DNA of 64,000 bases, taken from Dialister hominis (GTDB lineage: Bacteria > Bacillota > Negativicutes > Veillonellales > Dialisteraceae). The translations under genes were made by a program, and so were the position numbers. The DNA lies in the NCBI RefSeq assembly GCF_007164725.1, contig NZ_AP019697.1, forward strand, positions 1,647,501-1,711,500, in the 5' to 3' direction. The notes beneath the pieces were generated by a model. The model saw nothing but the letters and a program-made list of their open reading frames with translations, made no database searches and was not told where the DNA came from. This document shows positions 1 through 9,194 of the stretch, in pieces. Position 1 is the stretch's first letter. Every line of letters begins with the position of its first letter.

Positions 1-1981
1 TCTCGTCGTACTTCCAGCGGTAAATATTCGGGAGCGTGGAATGTGGTGCGCTCTTGCCGGTCAGCATGATAGCGGTGCCTCTCTCGCAGCGGTTGCCGGA
101 AACGAAGGCACGTCCGTCGCTGAAGCGGGTAATCGTAACCATGCAGTGGTTGCCGCAGCCCGGGCAGCGTTTCATTTCATTCGTGAGTGACAGGCTCTTC
201 AGCTTTTCAGGGGTGACGAGCGAGGTCACATGGCCTTCCGGACATTTATCTTTCGTAATCAGCGCAATACCGTAAGCGCCCATCAGCCCTGCGACATCCG
301 GACGGATGACATGGCAGCCGAGGAGCAGTTCCAGTGCGCGGAGGACGGCATCATTATAGAACGTACCGCCCTGGACGACGACCTTATTGCCAAGATCAGC
401 CGCAGTACGCAGGCGGATGACTTTGTACAGCGCATTCTTGATGACAGAATAGGAAAGGCCGGCAGAAATGTCTGCGACCAATACACCGTTCTTCTGCGCT
501 TCACGGACACGGGAGTTCATGAAGACCGTGCAGCGGGAGCCCAGGTCGACCGGGTGCCTGGCTGTCAGAGCGATGCGTGCAAATTCCTTGACGTCCATGC
601 CAAGGGACTGTGCAAATGTATCGAGGAAGGAACCGCAGCCGGAAGAGCATGCTTCATTCAGAAGAATGTCGTCGACAGCGCCGTCCTTGATGCGGCAGCA
701 CTTCATATCCTGGCCGCCGATATCCAGAATCGTGGAAACATCCGGCAGGAAGTGCTTGGCGCCTCTGTAGTGCGCCATCGTTTCGACTTCGCCTACATCC
801 GCTTCGAGCGCTCTCTTGATCAGCTCTTCACCGTAGCCGGTGACACCCGCGCCGCAGATGACGGCTTCCTTCGGGAGCTTGTCATAGAGGTCCGTCAGGA
901 TCTTCCTGGCACCGTTCAGCGGAGTACCCTTATTTCCTGCATAGTATTCATAAAGGATATTGCCTTCCCTGTCGAGAAGGACAGCCTTGATCGTTGTGGA
1001 ACCAGCGTCGATGCCGAGCCATACCGGGCCTTTTGCCTTGGAAATATCGGCTCTTGGCGCATGGAAACGAGCATGGCGTTCCTTGAATTCCTTGTAATCT
1101 TCTTCCGTTGCAAAAAACGGCGGGAGCGTCTTGGCATTGCCCAGATCGGATTCCTCCGAGTTCTCCACCTTCGTCAGCCAGCTGTCAAGATCGAGCGGCT
1201 TGTCGTGGCAGGCAGAAACAGCAGCGCCGATAGCGACATACAGTTCGCCGTGTTCCGGAACGATCATATCCTCGTCCTTGATATCCAGAGTCTTCTGGAA
1301 ACGTTCGCGAAGGATCGGCTGGAACGTCAAAGGACCACCAAGGAATGCTACCTTGCCGTGGATCGGGCGTCCGCAGGTCAGGCCGGAAATCGTCTGATTG
1401 ACGACGGACTGGAAAACGGACAGTGCAATGTCTTCATGAGAGACGCCTTCATTCAAGAGCGCCTGGATATCTGTCTTGGCGAAAACGCCGCAGCGGGAAG
1501 CGATCGGGTAGATTTCCTTCGCCTTCTCGGCCATCTTTCCAAGGCCTGCTGCATCGACAGAAAGAAGAGATGCCATACGGTCGATGAATGCGCCCGTGCC
1601 GCCTGCGCATGCGCCATTCATACGCTGATCGACACCATTTCTCAGGTACGTGATCTTCTCATCTTCGCCGCCCAGCTCGATGATGACATCCGTATCCGGA
1701 TTGAACGTGCGGATTGCCTTCGTTTCCGCCAGGATTTCCTGACAGAAAGGCAGTCCCATCATCTTTGCAAGTCCCATGCCGCCGCTTCCGGAAATGGACG
1801 CGGTGATACGGTAACCCGAATAATCCTTCTGAAGTTCCTTCAAAAGGGAAATCGTCGCGCTTCTGATATCGGACATATGACGCTGGTACCGTCCGAAAAG
1901 CAGTTTCAGGTATGGCGACAGGGCCACGACTTTGACCGTGGTCGAACCTACGTCGATACCGACATGGATAACAGGTTTCAT
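1..1981 (-). CDS. 2-hydroxyacyl-CoA dehydratase-type activase (BadF/BadG/HgdC ASKHA family), 3' part outside window
   Basis: This gene starts at 1981 and runs off the left edge, so only the first 660 residues are visible. The start follows a strong AGGAGG about 7 bases upstream. Two ASKHA ATPase domains occur in tandem: the first begins VGIDVGSTTVKVV near residue 7 and has NGACAGGTGAF; the second begins LGIDAGSTTIKAVLLD around residue 330 and has EACSSGCGSF. The cysteines in these loops and in the SRCGVF/SRCTVF motifs match those that hold the bridging [4Fe-4S] cluster in dehydratase activators. A CPGCGNHC motif follows near the window edge. In this family ATP hydrolysis drives electron transfer into a partner enzyme. 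The double-domain architecture matches the large activase proteins of about 1,400 residues in anaerobic Firmicutes, whose partner is usually not known. Substrate cannot be read from this part. Confidence 0.85.
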   Translation of the reverse strand, partial: MKPVIHVGIDVGSTTVKVVALSPYLKLLFGRYQRHMSDIRSATISLLKELQKDYSGYRITASISGSGGMGLAKMMGLPFCQEILAETKAIRTFNPDTDVIIELGGEDEKITYLRNGVDQRMNGACAGGTGAFIDRMASLLSVDAAGLGKMAEKAKEIYPIASRCGVFAKTDIQALLNEGVSHEDIALSVFQSVVNQTISGLTCGRPIHGKVAFLGGPLTFQPILRERFQKTLDIKDEDMIVPEHGELYVAIGAAVSACHDKPLDLDSWLTKVENSEESDLGNAKTLPPFFATEEDYKEFKERHARFHAPRADISKAKGPVWLGIDAGSTTIKAVLLDREGNILYEYYAGNKGTPLNGARKILTDLYDKLPKEAVICGAGVTGYGEELIKRALEADVGEVETMAHYRGAKHFLPDVSTILDIGGQDMKCCRIKDGAVDDILLNEACSSGCGSFLDTFAQSLGMDVKEFARIALTARHPVDLGSRCTVFMNSRVREAQKNGVLVADISAGLSYSVIKNALYKVIRLRTAADLGNKVVVQGGTFYNDAVLRALELLLGCHVIRPDVAGLMGAYGIALITKDKCPEGHVTSLVTPEKLKSLSLTNEMKRCPGCGNHCMVTITRFSDGRAFVSGNRCERGTAIMLTGKSAPHSTLPNIYRWKYDE

Positions 1982-2230
1982 GGAATAACCTCCTGGACTC
2001 TTCCGGAGTCTTTTTGCCCCGCTCCCAACTGCGGGTGGTGGGAAAGAATTCCCTATACGAAATAATGATTAATGTTTATAATCATACGATTGATTTGTTC
2101 GATTATATTTTAACACTTTTTGCACATAAGAACAACGGAAGAAAATCATACACGTGTTTATAATTCATACATTTTTACCGATAAATTCGGATAAAATGAT
2201 AGATAGCTCATAGAATACTATGAAAAGAGA

Positions 2231-2280
2231 AAAAAAGATACAGGACTGAAAAAATATTTTTATCAGCCTGTATCTTTTTT
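2231..2280 (-). terminator. Rho-independent terminator of the efflux pump gene
   Basis: GATACAGG and CCTGTATC form a stem flanked by A and T runs on both sides, so it could work in both directions. It lies about 90 bases past the stop of the pump gene and 250 bases before the activase start. The rest of 1982-2368 is AT-rich and holds no gene that I can see. Confidence 0.8.
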
Positions 2281-2368
2281 AAATGAAAATTTTAGATGCG
2301 TTTGATTTTAAATTTTTCTTTCCGTTTTTGATTTTCCATCAAAATGCATGAAATTACAGAAAATATTC

Positions 2369-3553
2369 CTACTTCATTTCTTTTGCATGAGCCGGGGCAA
2401 TCCTTGTGTAGAACATGATGACAGCCAGCACATAGCAGACGACCATGATGATTCCCATCGGAAGCGCCGTCTGGTCCCCTGCAATGCCGACGACCGGCAT
2501 CATGACGCCGCCAAGAATCATGGAGAAGAAACCGATCAGAGCCGAGCCGCTCCCTGCATTTTCACCGCAGCGCGAAAGTGCCAGCGATACGGAAGCCGCG
2601 CCCATGACAGAAAGCGGGACGATTGTCACGAAAAGGACGGGAATCGTGTACCAGATCGGCGCCTTCACAATGATGCCTGCCAAAAGGAAGAAGGAAGCGA
2701 TGAGAGGAATCAGAATGGAATACTTCAGCATGACCACCTCGCGCACCGTTCCTGCCAGTCTTGCCGGCAGCGCACCGACCAGCATGAGTCCCACGCCGAT
2801 GCCGCCGAAAATATAGCTGTACTGCTGCGGGGTGACATGGTAGATGTTCTGGAAAAGGAAGGAAGAACCTGCGATATAGGAGAAGAAAGCGCCGAATACA
2901 AAGCACTGTACCAGGCAGTGGCCAAAGAAATAACGATTCTTCACCAATGTGCCGAACGCCCTGAACCCGTGAGAGAAACGGCGCACGCGGTCCGTCTTCT
3001 TCAGCGTTTCCTTGTACGCCATCGTCGCCATGATCTGGATGATACCGACAGCCGTCAGCACAAAGAAAATGCCGTGCCAGGACGTGAAGAGAAGAATCTG
3101 CCCGCCAAGAACAGGCGCCGCGATCGGAGCAAGACCATTTACCATCATGAGGATCGCCATGAAGCGCATAAGCTCCGGCCCTTCGCACACGTCCCTTGCA
3201 ATGGCACGGGAGATGACGATGCCGAACGCCCCTGAAAGTCCCATGATGAAACGGAAAACAAGGAATACATAAATATTCGTGCAGACAGCGCAGACAGCCG
3301 ATGCAATCGTGAAACCGCCCATCCCGATAAAAAGAGGCACCTTGCGCCCCATGCGGTCACTGACCGGCCCGCCAAAAATCTGCCCCAGCGCCATGCCGAT
3401 CATCGTCATCGTCAAAGTCATCTGCGTCATCGATGTGGAAATGGAAAAATAAGAGGACAACTCCGGAAGCGACGGCAGGTACATATCCGTAGACAGCGGC
3501 GCCATTGCAGACATCACTCCCAGAAAAATCGTCAGAAACGTCAAAGAATTCAT
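2369..3553 (-). CDS. Bcr/CflA-type MFS drug efflux transporter
   Basis: A 394-residue protein with about 12 hydrophobic segments. It starts MNSLTFLTIFLGVMSAMAPL, and STDMYLPSLPEL after the first helix is the typical opening of the Bcr/CflA group of proton-driven drug exporters. The loop between helices 2 and 3 carries GGPVSDRMGRKVPL, the MFS signature G-x-x-x-D-R-x-G-R-R/K. I placed the start at 3553 because AAGGGGAG sits just upstream and the sequence in front of it (to 3655) is not hydrophobic or conserved. The protein is expected in the inner membrane. The gene appears monocistronic, with a terminator about 90 bases downstream. Substrate is not predictable; bicyclomycin or chloramphenicol resistance is only a family association. 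Confidence 0.85.
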   Translation of the reverse strand: MNSLTFLTIFLGVMSAMAPLSTDMYLPSLPELSSYFSISTSMTQMTLTMTMIGMALGQIFGGPVSDRMGRKVPLFIGMGGFTIASAVCAVCTNIYVFLVFRFIMGLSGAFGIVISRAIARDVCEGPELMRFMAILMMVNGLAPIAAPVLGGQILLFTSWHGIFFVLTAVGIIQIMATMAYKETLKKTDRVRRFSHGFRAFGTLVKNRYFFGHCLVQCFVFGAFFSYIAGSSFLFQNIYHVTPQQYSYIFGGIGVGLMLVGALPARLAGTVREVVMLKYSILIPLIASFFLLAGIIVKAPIWYTIPVLFVTIVPLSVMGAASVSLALSRCGENAGSGSALIGFFSMILGGVMMPVVGIAGDQTALPMGIIMVVCYVLAVIMFYTRIAPAHAKEMK

Positions 3554-3817
3554 CAAACTCCCCTTCCTGCTGCCAAAGAAAAAACTCCGTCTAGTATACG
3601 GAGTTCGCCTGAGACCCGGGCCAAGCCCTGCCTCGCTCTGCCAAGCAGCATGCAATTATCAGTTAGTATTGTTATCTATTTTAAAAAATATTTTAAAAAT
3701 TGGCAAGAGGGAGTTTGTGGATGAGAGAGAAAAAGATAGAAATGGGGGAATTAAAACCATACAAATAGGAAAAGGTGAAACAATTGAAAGATTAAAACCG
3801 GAGGACGAGGGAAAAGA

Positions 3818-4252
3818 GAAAAGATTAAAACCATACAACCAGCCTGACGGCTGTCGGAAATGATGTTTTCGTCGCCTTCGGCGCCACCTTCCTCTACGAG
3901 GCAAGGTCAAACACCCTTAAACCAAGGCTTTGCCTTGAGGAAAAGGAAAACCACAAAACCTCGCTTCGCTCGTGGAACCTTTTTAGATTAGAAAGTTCAA
4001 TGAATAATCAACCCTATCCGCCCGGCATCAGAAACCAGGCCGGGCACCTTCCCCGTCTGGGAAGGTCAACACCATTTCCTTGCTTCGCAAATAGAAAACA
4101 GGCAAACCAAGCTGCGCTTGAGGAAAATAATTAAAACCATACGACCTCGCTCCGCTCGCGGAACCTTTTTATAAAAACCAATGAATACTACACCCCTTTC
4201 TGCCGCATTCGCGGCAGCCTTCCCCGACGGGCAGGTCAAAACCTTCCGTGCC
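3818..4252. repeat. Dispersed intergenic hairpin-repeat cluster 1
   Basis: A gene-free stretch built from short modules: a near-constant lead such as CCATACAACC or CTTAAACC followed by a small palindrome (AGCCTGACGGCTG, CGCCTTCGGCGC, CCTCGCTTCGCTCG). The same modules recur near 9.2-9.6, 21.4, 26.4, 28.2-28.7, 30.3-30.5 and 33.9-34.4 kb. Bases 3554-3817 hold the upstream region of the efflux gene and nothing else I recognise. Confidence 0.75.
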
Positions 4253-4355
4253 GGCATGTACTGATATTATCAAAAGTGATTTAAATGCGTATCTTATTTT
4301 ACGCCGCATTATCACTATCTTCCTATTCCCGCATTCTATTCCCGCATTTTCGCAA

Positions 4356-4383
4356 CAAAAAAAGACCGGATTTCTCCGGTCTC
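4356..4383 (-). terminator. Terminator of the Fur-family gene
   Basis: AGACCGGA and TCCGGTCT form an 8-bp stem with a short loop. On the minus strand it is followed by a run of seven T. It lies right after the stop of the regulator gene. Confidence 0.85.
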
Positions 4384-4389
4384 TGTTTG

Positions 4390-4851
4390 TTAAGCGTTTG
4401 CGCTTCTGAGTTTTTCTTTGAATGCTCTGTCTTTTCCTGTAGCACGGCAGTCGCGGCAGTAGCCGTAGATTTCTACTCTTGGTTCTGCTGCTTCGAAGCC
4501 ATATTCTTCGTCGAGGACTTCTGCGTAGTCGGACTGCAGTCCTACGTCTACCGGGAAAATCCTGTGACAGGAGAGGCAGACCGCATGATGGGAAGGAGTT
4601 CCGTGCGCGTATTCGTAGCGGATCAGGCCATCAGCCAGCATGGTGGAACGAAGCAGTAAGCCGTTTTCAGCAAGAGCTTCACAGTTTATGTACACGGTGG
4701 ACAGGGACAGACGCATGTCCTTTCCACGAACGGCTTCATATACTTCTCCTGCTGTCAAAGGCAGGCTCTTTTCCAGCACTTTCAGAATCATTACGCGTGC
4801 TTTCGTCCTTTTTAAATGCTTTTTCACTAAAATTTCTTCAAAGCTTCCCAT
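4390..4851 (-). CDS. Fur-family metal-responsive transcriptional regulator
   Basis: A 153-residue protein of normal Fur length. The N-terminal half is a winged helix (RTKARVMILKVLEKSLPLTAGEVYEAV, then LSLSTVYINCEALAENGLL, the recognition-helix pattern of Fur/PerR). The C-terminal half has HHAVCLSCHRIF and YGYCRDCRAT, the two CxxC pairs that hold the structural zinc. It should bind DNA as a dimer in response to iron, peroxide, zinc or manganese; the residues do not let me choose among Fur, PerR and Zur. The start has AAGGAG five bases upstream. It is a single gene with its own terminator, so its targets are not shown by context. Confidence 0.88.
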   Translation of the reverse strand: MGSFEEILVKKHLKRTKARVMILKVLEKSLPLTAGEVYEAVRGKDMRLSLSTVYINCEALAENGLLLRSTMLADGLIRYEYAHGTPSHHAVCLSCHRIFPVDVGLQSDYAEVLDEEYGFEAAEPRVEIYGYCRDCRATGKDRAFKEKLRSANA

Positions 4852-4928
4852 AGCGGCTCCTTGTTTCTTGTTAATCAGGGTTTCTCAAAAATTCAGCAAA
4901 CTATCTGTATGTTTTAAGTTTTAAATTA

Positions 4929-4942
4929 TATAGTATGCTATA
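4929..4942. promoter_or_regulatory. Near-palindrome upstream of the Fur-family gene, possible operator
   Basis: TATAGTATGCTATA is an almost perfect inverted repeat in an AT-rich stretch about 80 bases upstream of the regulator start. It overlaps TATA-like promoter sequence. Autoregulation is common in this family, so it is a candidate operator; this is inference. Confidence 0.3.
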
Positions 4943-5073
4943 CATTTCATATTATAAGGTCTTTTTCCGTTTTTTCAAGTTTTTTCTTGTGCTTTTACAT
5001 ACACTCAATGAAATTTGTTAGAAAAAACCGCGCTGGGAACGCGGATTTCTTCTTTACGGAATACCTTGAAATG

Positions 5074-5112
5074 AAAAAAGAGGATGCAGAAGGATTTCCC
5101 CTCCGCATCCTC
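5074..5112 (-). terminator. Terminator of the Sel1-repeat gene
   Basis: GAGGATGC and GCATCCTC form a GC-rich stem, followed on the minus strand by TTTTTTCAT. It lies 16 bases past the stop codon. Confidence 0.85.
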
Positions 5113-5127
5113 TGTCTTCCGTTCTGC

Positions 5128-6180
5128 TTACTGCAGTTCGTACTGATAGTCTTCGCGGAGGACGCGGATAGCGCCTTCGTCGCCTTTCATGGCAGCTTTG
5201 ATGAGCCAGGCCATGGCCTCTTTCTCATCTTTTTCGCAGCCTTCACCGGCGGAGAGTGCATAGCCGTAGTGGGCCATTCCGAAGGCATCGCCTTCTTCAG
5301 CGGCTTTCTTGTACCAGGAAACAGCTTTTGCAATGTCTGATTTTACGCCAATGCCGGCTTCAAGGCAAAGACCCATTGCGGAATACGCAGCAATGATTCC
5401 GTTTTTTGCTGCTTTCTCATAGCATGCATACGCTTCTTCCTGATGCTTGCCTGTTCTGGTATAGGCATCGCCCAGGCGGTAGTAGACGTCCTTGTCGCCG
5501 AGTTCTTCGGCTTCCTTTGCCATGGCTTTCGCCTTTTCCTCATCGACTACGCCGGCCTGTCCGGTGACGTATTCAGCGCAGGATACGGCGAGGAATACGC
5601 GAAGTGTGGCATCGCCGTCAGGGTCGCCCATTTCGCGGCCCTTCCTGATCCACATTTCCGCAGCAGCCAGGTCCTTGCGGACACTGGTTCCCTGCGCATA
5701 GAAGAGACCGGTCATCAGCATAGCGGCGGTGTCGCCCCTTTCGGCTGCCAGGAGGTAGTACTGGAATGCCTTTTCAGGACTGACACGGCCAAGCATGCCT
5801 TCGTCGTAGAGTTTTCCCAGAAGGGATGCAGCTTCGGCGCTTCCGTCGTCGCTTGCGCGTTCAAGGGAGCGTCTTGCCTTTCTCGGGTTCGGCTTTCCGC
5901 CATTGATGCCCTTCATGTACATTCTGCCCAGAAGAAGGTTGGCACGGGAAATATCGTAACTGGACGCGATCTTCCAGCAATTTTCCGCTTTCACTTCGTC
6001 CTTGGAGACGCCTTCTCCCTTTTCCAGCTTTTCACCGATCTGGCAGATTTCCTCGGCCGCTTCTCTGGCTCCGAGATTGGCGGCTTTCCTAAAGTAGGTG
6101 ACAGCATCATCGATACTGCCGGTATGGAGGCAGTCCTGCCCCATCGAGTAGTAATATTCCATCATTCTATCTGATGCCAT
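5128..6180 (-). CDS. Sel1-repeat (TPR-like) protein
   Basis: A 350-residue protein without signal peptide or membrane segment, made of about eight Sel1-like repeats. Clear units include ANLLLGRMYMKG, AEAASLLGKLYDEG, TAAMLMTGLFYAQGTSV, AAYSAMGLCLEAGIGV and FGMAHYGYALSAGEG, each followed by a second helix of the type KAVSWYKKAAEEGD. Such solenoids act as protein-binding scaffolds. The start at 6180 has AAAGGAG eight bases upstream. Neighbours are unrelated and it has its own terminator, so the partner is unknown. It is likely cytoplasmic. Confidence 0.8.
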   Translation of the reverse strand: MASDRMMEYYYSMGQDCLHTGSIDDAVTYFRKAANLGAREAAEEICQIGEKLEKGEGVSKDEVKAENCWKIASSYDISRANLLLGRMYMKGINGGKPNPRKARRSLERASDDGSAEAASLLGKLYDEGMLGRVSPEKAFQYYLLAAERGDTAAMLMTGLFYAQGTSVRKDLAAAEMWIRKGREMGDPDGDATLRVFLAVSCAEYVTGQAGVVDEEKAKAMAKEAEELGDKDVYYRLGDAYTRTGKHQEEAYACYEKAAKNGIIAAYSAMGLCLEAGIGVKSDIAKAVSWYKKAAEEGDAFGMAHYGYALSAGEGCEKDEKEAMAWLIKAAMKGDEGAIRVLREDYQYELQ

Positions 6181-6263
6181 TTGTTCCGCTCCTTTTCTTC
6201 TTGAAAGTATCGCTCCCGCCTTTTCCGGATTGACCGCTCCTGCCAGAAAAAATGCATTGGCAA

Positions 6264-6290
6264 GGCGGCTGAGGGGTTCCCCCAGCCGCC
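6264..6290 (-). terminator. Probable terminator hairpin after the 2-oxoacid oxidoreductase operon
   Basis: GGCGGCTG and CAGCCGCC form a strong stem with an inner GGG/CCC. The following minus-strand sequence is T-rich only after 13 bases. It lies between the beta-subunit stop (6384) and the Sel1 gene start (6180). Confidence 0.45.
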
Positions 6291-6383
6291 GAATCGCCAG
6301 TGATTCTTATACCGTGATGAAATTGGCTTTGCAGAAAAAGTCAAAAGCAAATCGCTTGCAGCCTGCTCATGCAGGTCTTTTTA

Positions 6384-7250
6384 TTATCTGAATTCCTTGC
6401 AGAGGTCTTCGAAGAGTTCTGCAGATGGTTTTTCTACGTGGTCGATCAGGCGTACGTCCTTGGACGGTACGATGTCGCCGAAAGCAACGGAGTCCTTTTC
6501 TTCGTAGATGACGCCGGTCACGAGGCTGTTCGTTTCGCCGAGCAGTCTGTATGCAGCTGCTTTGCTGGACGGATCATGATCCGGTGCTACGTCTTCCATC
6601 TTGACCAGGTGTTCATTGTACCACTGAACGGTGTTCAGGTGGTTGAATGTAACGCATGGTGTGAAGATGTTGACATAGGAGAAACCTTTATGGTCGACAG
6701 CTCTTTCGATGACGTTGATCATGGTCTTGCTGTCGATAGCATAAGCCTGTGCTACGAAGGTAGCGCCGGCAGCCAGTGCCATAGCCGGAGCATCGAGCGG
6801 AGTCAGCGGGTTGCCGTCCGGGGTTGTCTTGGTGACGAAGCCCTTATCGGAAGCCGGAGACGTCTGGCCCTTTGTCAGGCCGTATACCTGGTTATCGAAT
6901 ACGAGGTATGTGATGTCCATATTTCTCTTGATCGCATGCATAGCATGGCCCAGGCCGATGGCGTAGGAGTCGCCGTCGCCGGAGCAGACGATCATGTGCT
7001 GATCCTTGTTAGCACATTTGATGCCCTGTGCGAAAGGAAGAGCTCTGCCATGCGTCGTGTGGGCGCCATAGCAGTACTGATAGCCGCCGATACGGGAGGA
7101 GCAGCCGATGCCGGAAATCAGTGTGATATCCTCATTGGCCCAGCCCTTCTTGGCGCATACAGCGGAGATGGCGTTCTGAATGCCATAGTCGCCGCAGCCG
7201 GGGCACCAGTTCGGTACGATTGTATTTTTATAATCTCTCGGTGAAGCCAT
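6384..7250 (-). CDS. 2-oxoacid:ferredoxin oxidoreductase, beta (thiamine diphosphate) subunit
   Basis: A 288-residue protein, the usual length of KorB/PorB-type beta subunits. Near the N-terminus NWCPGCGDYG supplies cluster and TPP-site residues. IVCSGDGDSYAIGLGH is the thiamine diphosphate/magnesium motif, and VFDNQVYGLTKGQTSP completes the cofactor site. With the alpha subunit it converts a 2-oxoacid and CoA to acyl-CoA and CO2 while reducing ferredoxin, or runs in reverse. The start lies two bases after the alpha stop, and GAGG inside the alpha 3' end serves as ribosome site, so the two are translationally coupled. The subunit pattern resembles 2-oxoglutarate enzymes (KorAB), but substrate is not certain. 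Confidence 0.9.
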   Translation of the reverse strand: MASPRDYKNTIVPNWCPGCGDYGIQNAISAVCAKKGWANEDITLISGIGCSSRIGGYQYCYGAHTTHGRALPFAQGIKCANKDQHMIVCSGDGDSYAIGLGHAMHAIKRNMDITYLVFDNQVYGLTKGQTSPASDKGFVTKTTPDGNPLTPLDAPAMALAAGATFVAQAYAIDSKTMINVIERAVDHKGFSYVNIFTPCVTFNHLNTVQWYNEHLVKMEDVAPDHDPSSKAAAYRLLGETNSLVTGVIYEEKDSVAFGDIVPSKDVRLIDHVEKPSAELFEDLCKEFR

Positions 7251-7251
7251 A

Positions 7252-9000
7252 TCAGTATACCTCCTCAGCTTTCTTTACAATCGTGGATGCCAGGAACGGA
7301 GTTCCGTCATACTGCAGGAGAGACAGGAGCTTGTCGTGGCAGGCGAAATTGATGGCGAAAAGTTCATGCAGCTGTGCGGTGAGGTCTTCTTCTACGATGA
7401 GGACCTTCTTTGCGCCATTGATGTAAGGAGCGAGCGCTTCGGTCGGGAATGGAGAGAGAAGTCTGAGCTGGAGGTGGTTGACCTTCTTGCCCTGAGCTTC
7501 CAGTTCTTCACGAGCTTCTTCGATTGCGCCGTTTGTGGAGGTGACGCCGATCAGGAGCAGATCGCAGTCGGTATCTTCATGAGCCACGGTGAATGGCTGG
7601 ATAGCTTTAGCCACACCAGCGAATTTCCTGTGACGTTTGTTCATTTCCATGACGCGGTCAGCCTGACCTTCAGCCGGTTTGCCGAATACATTGTGTTCGA
7701 GGCCGGTGGAGAGGAACATGCCGTTCTTTACGCCAGGAATCGTTCTCGGGGAAATGCCGTCTTCGACATCTTCGAAACGATGGAAGTATGCTTTCTTTGC
7801 CGTATCAAGTTCCGGCAGACCTTCGGTAACGAGCTTGCCGCGTTTGATAGCGATGCGGTTCGGATCGAAAGCCGGTACAGACTGTTTGCACATACCAAAC
7901 TGCAGATCGGAAAGGAGAATGACCGGAGTCTGGAATTCTTCAGCCAGGTTGAAAGCTTCCTGGGTAATGTAGTAGCAGTCTTCGATAGAAGATGCAGCGA
8001 GGACGATCTTTTCAGCATCGCCATGGCCGGAAGCAATCGCATAGCGGATATCGCTCTGTTCTACCTTCGTAGCCATGCCCGTGGACGGGCCTGCACGCAT
8101 AACGTCAATGATGACGACCGGGATTTCTGCGATGGTTGCCATGGAAATGGATTCAGCCATGAGGGAAAGCCCTGGGCCGGAAGTAGCGGTGAAAGCACGA
8201 ACGCCGGCATAACCTGCGCCCATAGCCATCATGCAGGAGGACAATTCGTCTTCCGTCTGTACGACCGTACCGTTGATCTTGTGTACGACTTTGATCATGT
8301 ATTCCATGATTTCAGAAGCCGGGGTAATCGGGTAAGATGCCATGAAGCGGGCACCTGCGGAAATAGCGCCGAGGGCTGCTGCTTCATTGCCAAGCAGGTA
8401 CAGCTGATCTTTCTTCGGAGGAGTTGCCAGAGCACCCAGAGATACGCCCTGCAGCTTCTCGATAGCTACATCATAGCCGTCCTTGAAAATCTGTTTGTTC
8501 TTGGAAACGATTTCTTCGCCCTTCTTGCCGAAGCGTTCAGCGATGAAACCATAGAACGGGTCTTCCGGGAATCCCAGAACGCCTGCGCTCATGCCCAGTG
8601 CAGCGATGTTCTTCATCTGCATGCTGCCGTACTTTCTTGCCAGCTCCGTGATTGGAAGCGCCAGGAAAATACATCCGGAATGTGCGTCAAATTTCGGGTG
8701 GAATGCGTCATCAGCGATGATAACGCCGCCCTTCGGAACTTCATGACCGTGAAGGTCGATAGTCTCCTGGTCCAGGGCTACCAGGCAGTCTACATGCTCA
8801 CCGATCGTAGCGACTTCTTTCGTTGCGATACGCAGGGCAATCGTTGTATGACCGCCCTTAATGCGGGATGCGAAGAGACGCTGGCTGAAAAGGGAATACC
8901 CTTCCTGTGCCAGTACGCGTCCGAGAATTTCGCCGCAGGATTCTACGCCCTGACCCTGCTGTCCGCCCATTTTCCAAATAAAATCACGTTTCGTTTCCAC
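7252..9000 (-). CDS. 2-oxoacid:ferredoxin oxidoreductase, fused gamma-alpha subunit
   Basis: A 582-residue protein. The N-terminal third (FIWKMGGQQGQGVESCGEILGR) is the gamma domain. The rest is the pyrimidine-binding alpha domain with GNEAAALGAISAGARFMASYPITPASE and RAFTATSGPGLSLMAE, followed by the C-terminal transketolase-like domain (LLIGVTSTNGAIEEAREEL). I chose the GTG at 9000 because AAGGAGG lies eight bases upstream; the longer reading frame to 9087 adds 29 residues that are not conserved in character. It is the first gene of a two-gene operon with the beta subunit. The enzyme is cytoplasmic, oxygen-sensitive as a rule, and links 2-oxoacid catabolism or reductive carboxylation to the ferredoxin pool. 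Confidence 0.9.
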   Translation of the reverse strand: METKRDFIWKMGGQQGQGVESCGEILGRVLAQEGYSLFSQRLFASRIKGGHTTIALRIATKEVATIGEHVDCLVALDQETIDLHGHEVPKGGVIIADDAFHPKFDAHSGCIFLALPITELARKYGSMQMKNIAALGMSAGVLGFPEDPFYGFIAERFGKKGEEIVSKNKQIFKDGYDVAIEKLQGVSLGALATPPKKDQLYLLGNEAAALGAISAGARFMASYPITPASEIMEYMIKVVHKINGTVVQTEDELSSCMMAMGAGYAGVRAFTATSGPGLSLMAESISMATIAEIPVVIIDVMRAGPSTGMATKVEQSDIRYAIASGHGDAEKIVLAASSIEDCYYITQEAFNLAEEFQTPVILLSDLQFGMCKQSVPAFDPNRIAIKRGKLVTEGLPELDTAKKAYFHRFEDVEDGISPRTIPGVKNGMFLSTGLEHNVFGKPAEGQADRVMEMNKRHRKFAGVAKAIQPFTVAHEDTDCDLLLIGVTSTNGAIEEAREELEAQGKKVNHLQLRLLSPFPTEALAPYINGAKKVLIVEEDLTAQLHELFAINFACHDKLLSLLQYDGTPFLASTIVKKAEEVY

Positions 9001-9194
9001 TCCATCTGCCTCCTTGCTGATGAATGTAAAGGAAATAAATATAATATGGGTTCTTTTATATGCGGATTTCCTTATTACGCGAGACATCTATCCATCTGAT
9101 GTCCTTTCTATTATACCATATATGACATTTTTTCAACCTGAATGGGAATGGTTTTATACAATTTATAGTGCCGCAAAATTGGTTCTGCTACCCG

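Noticed and set aside
230-2065. Long open frame on the plus strand (611 codons)
   Set aside because: It is the shadow of the activase gene on the other strand. The minus-strand protein has clear motifs, this one has none and has odd composition rich in His, Arg and Cys.
7336-9099. Long plus-strand frame of 587 codons across the alpha-subunit gene
   Set aside because: Mirror frame of the 2-oxoacid oxidoreductase; no ribosome site or domain. The same holds for the long plus-strand frames over the aldehyde dehydrogenase (9843-11321), the porins (12028-13242, 13781-15001, 17283-18746, 19726-20934) and sbcD (24310-25230).
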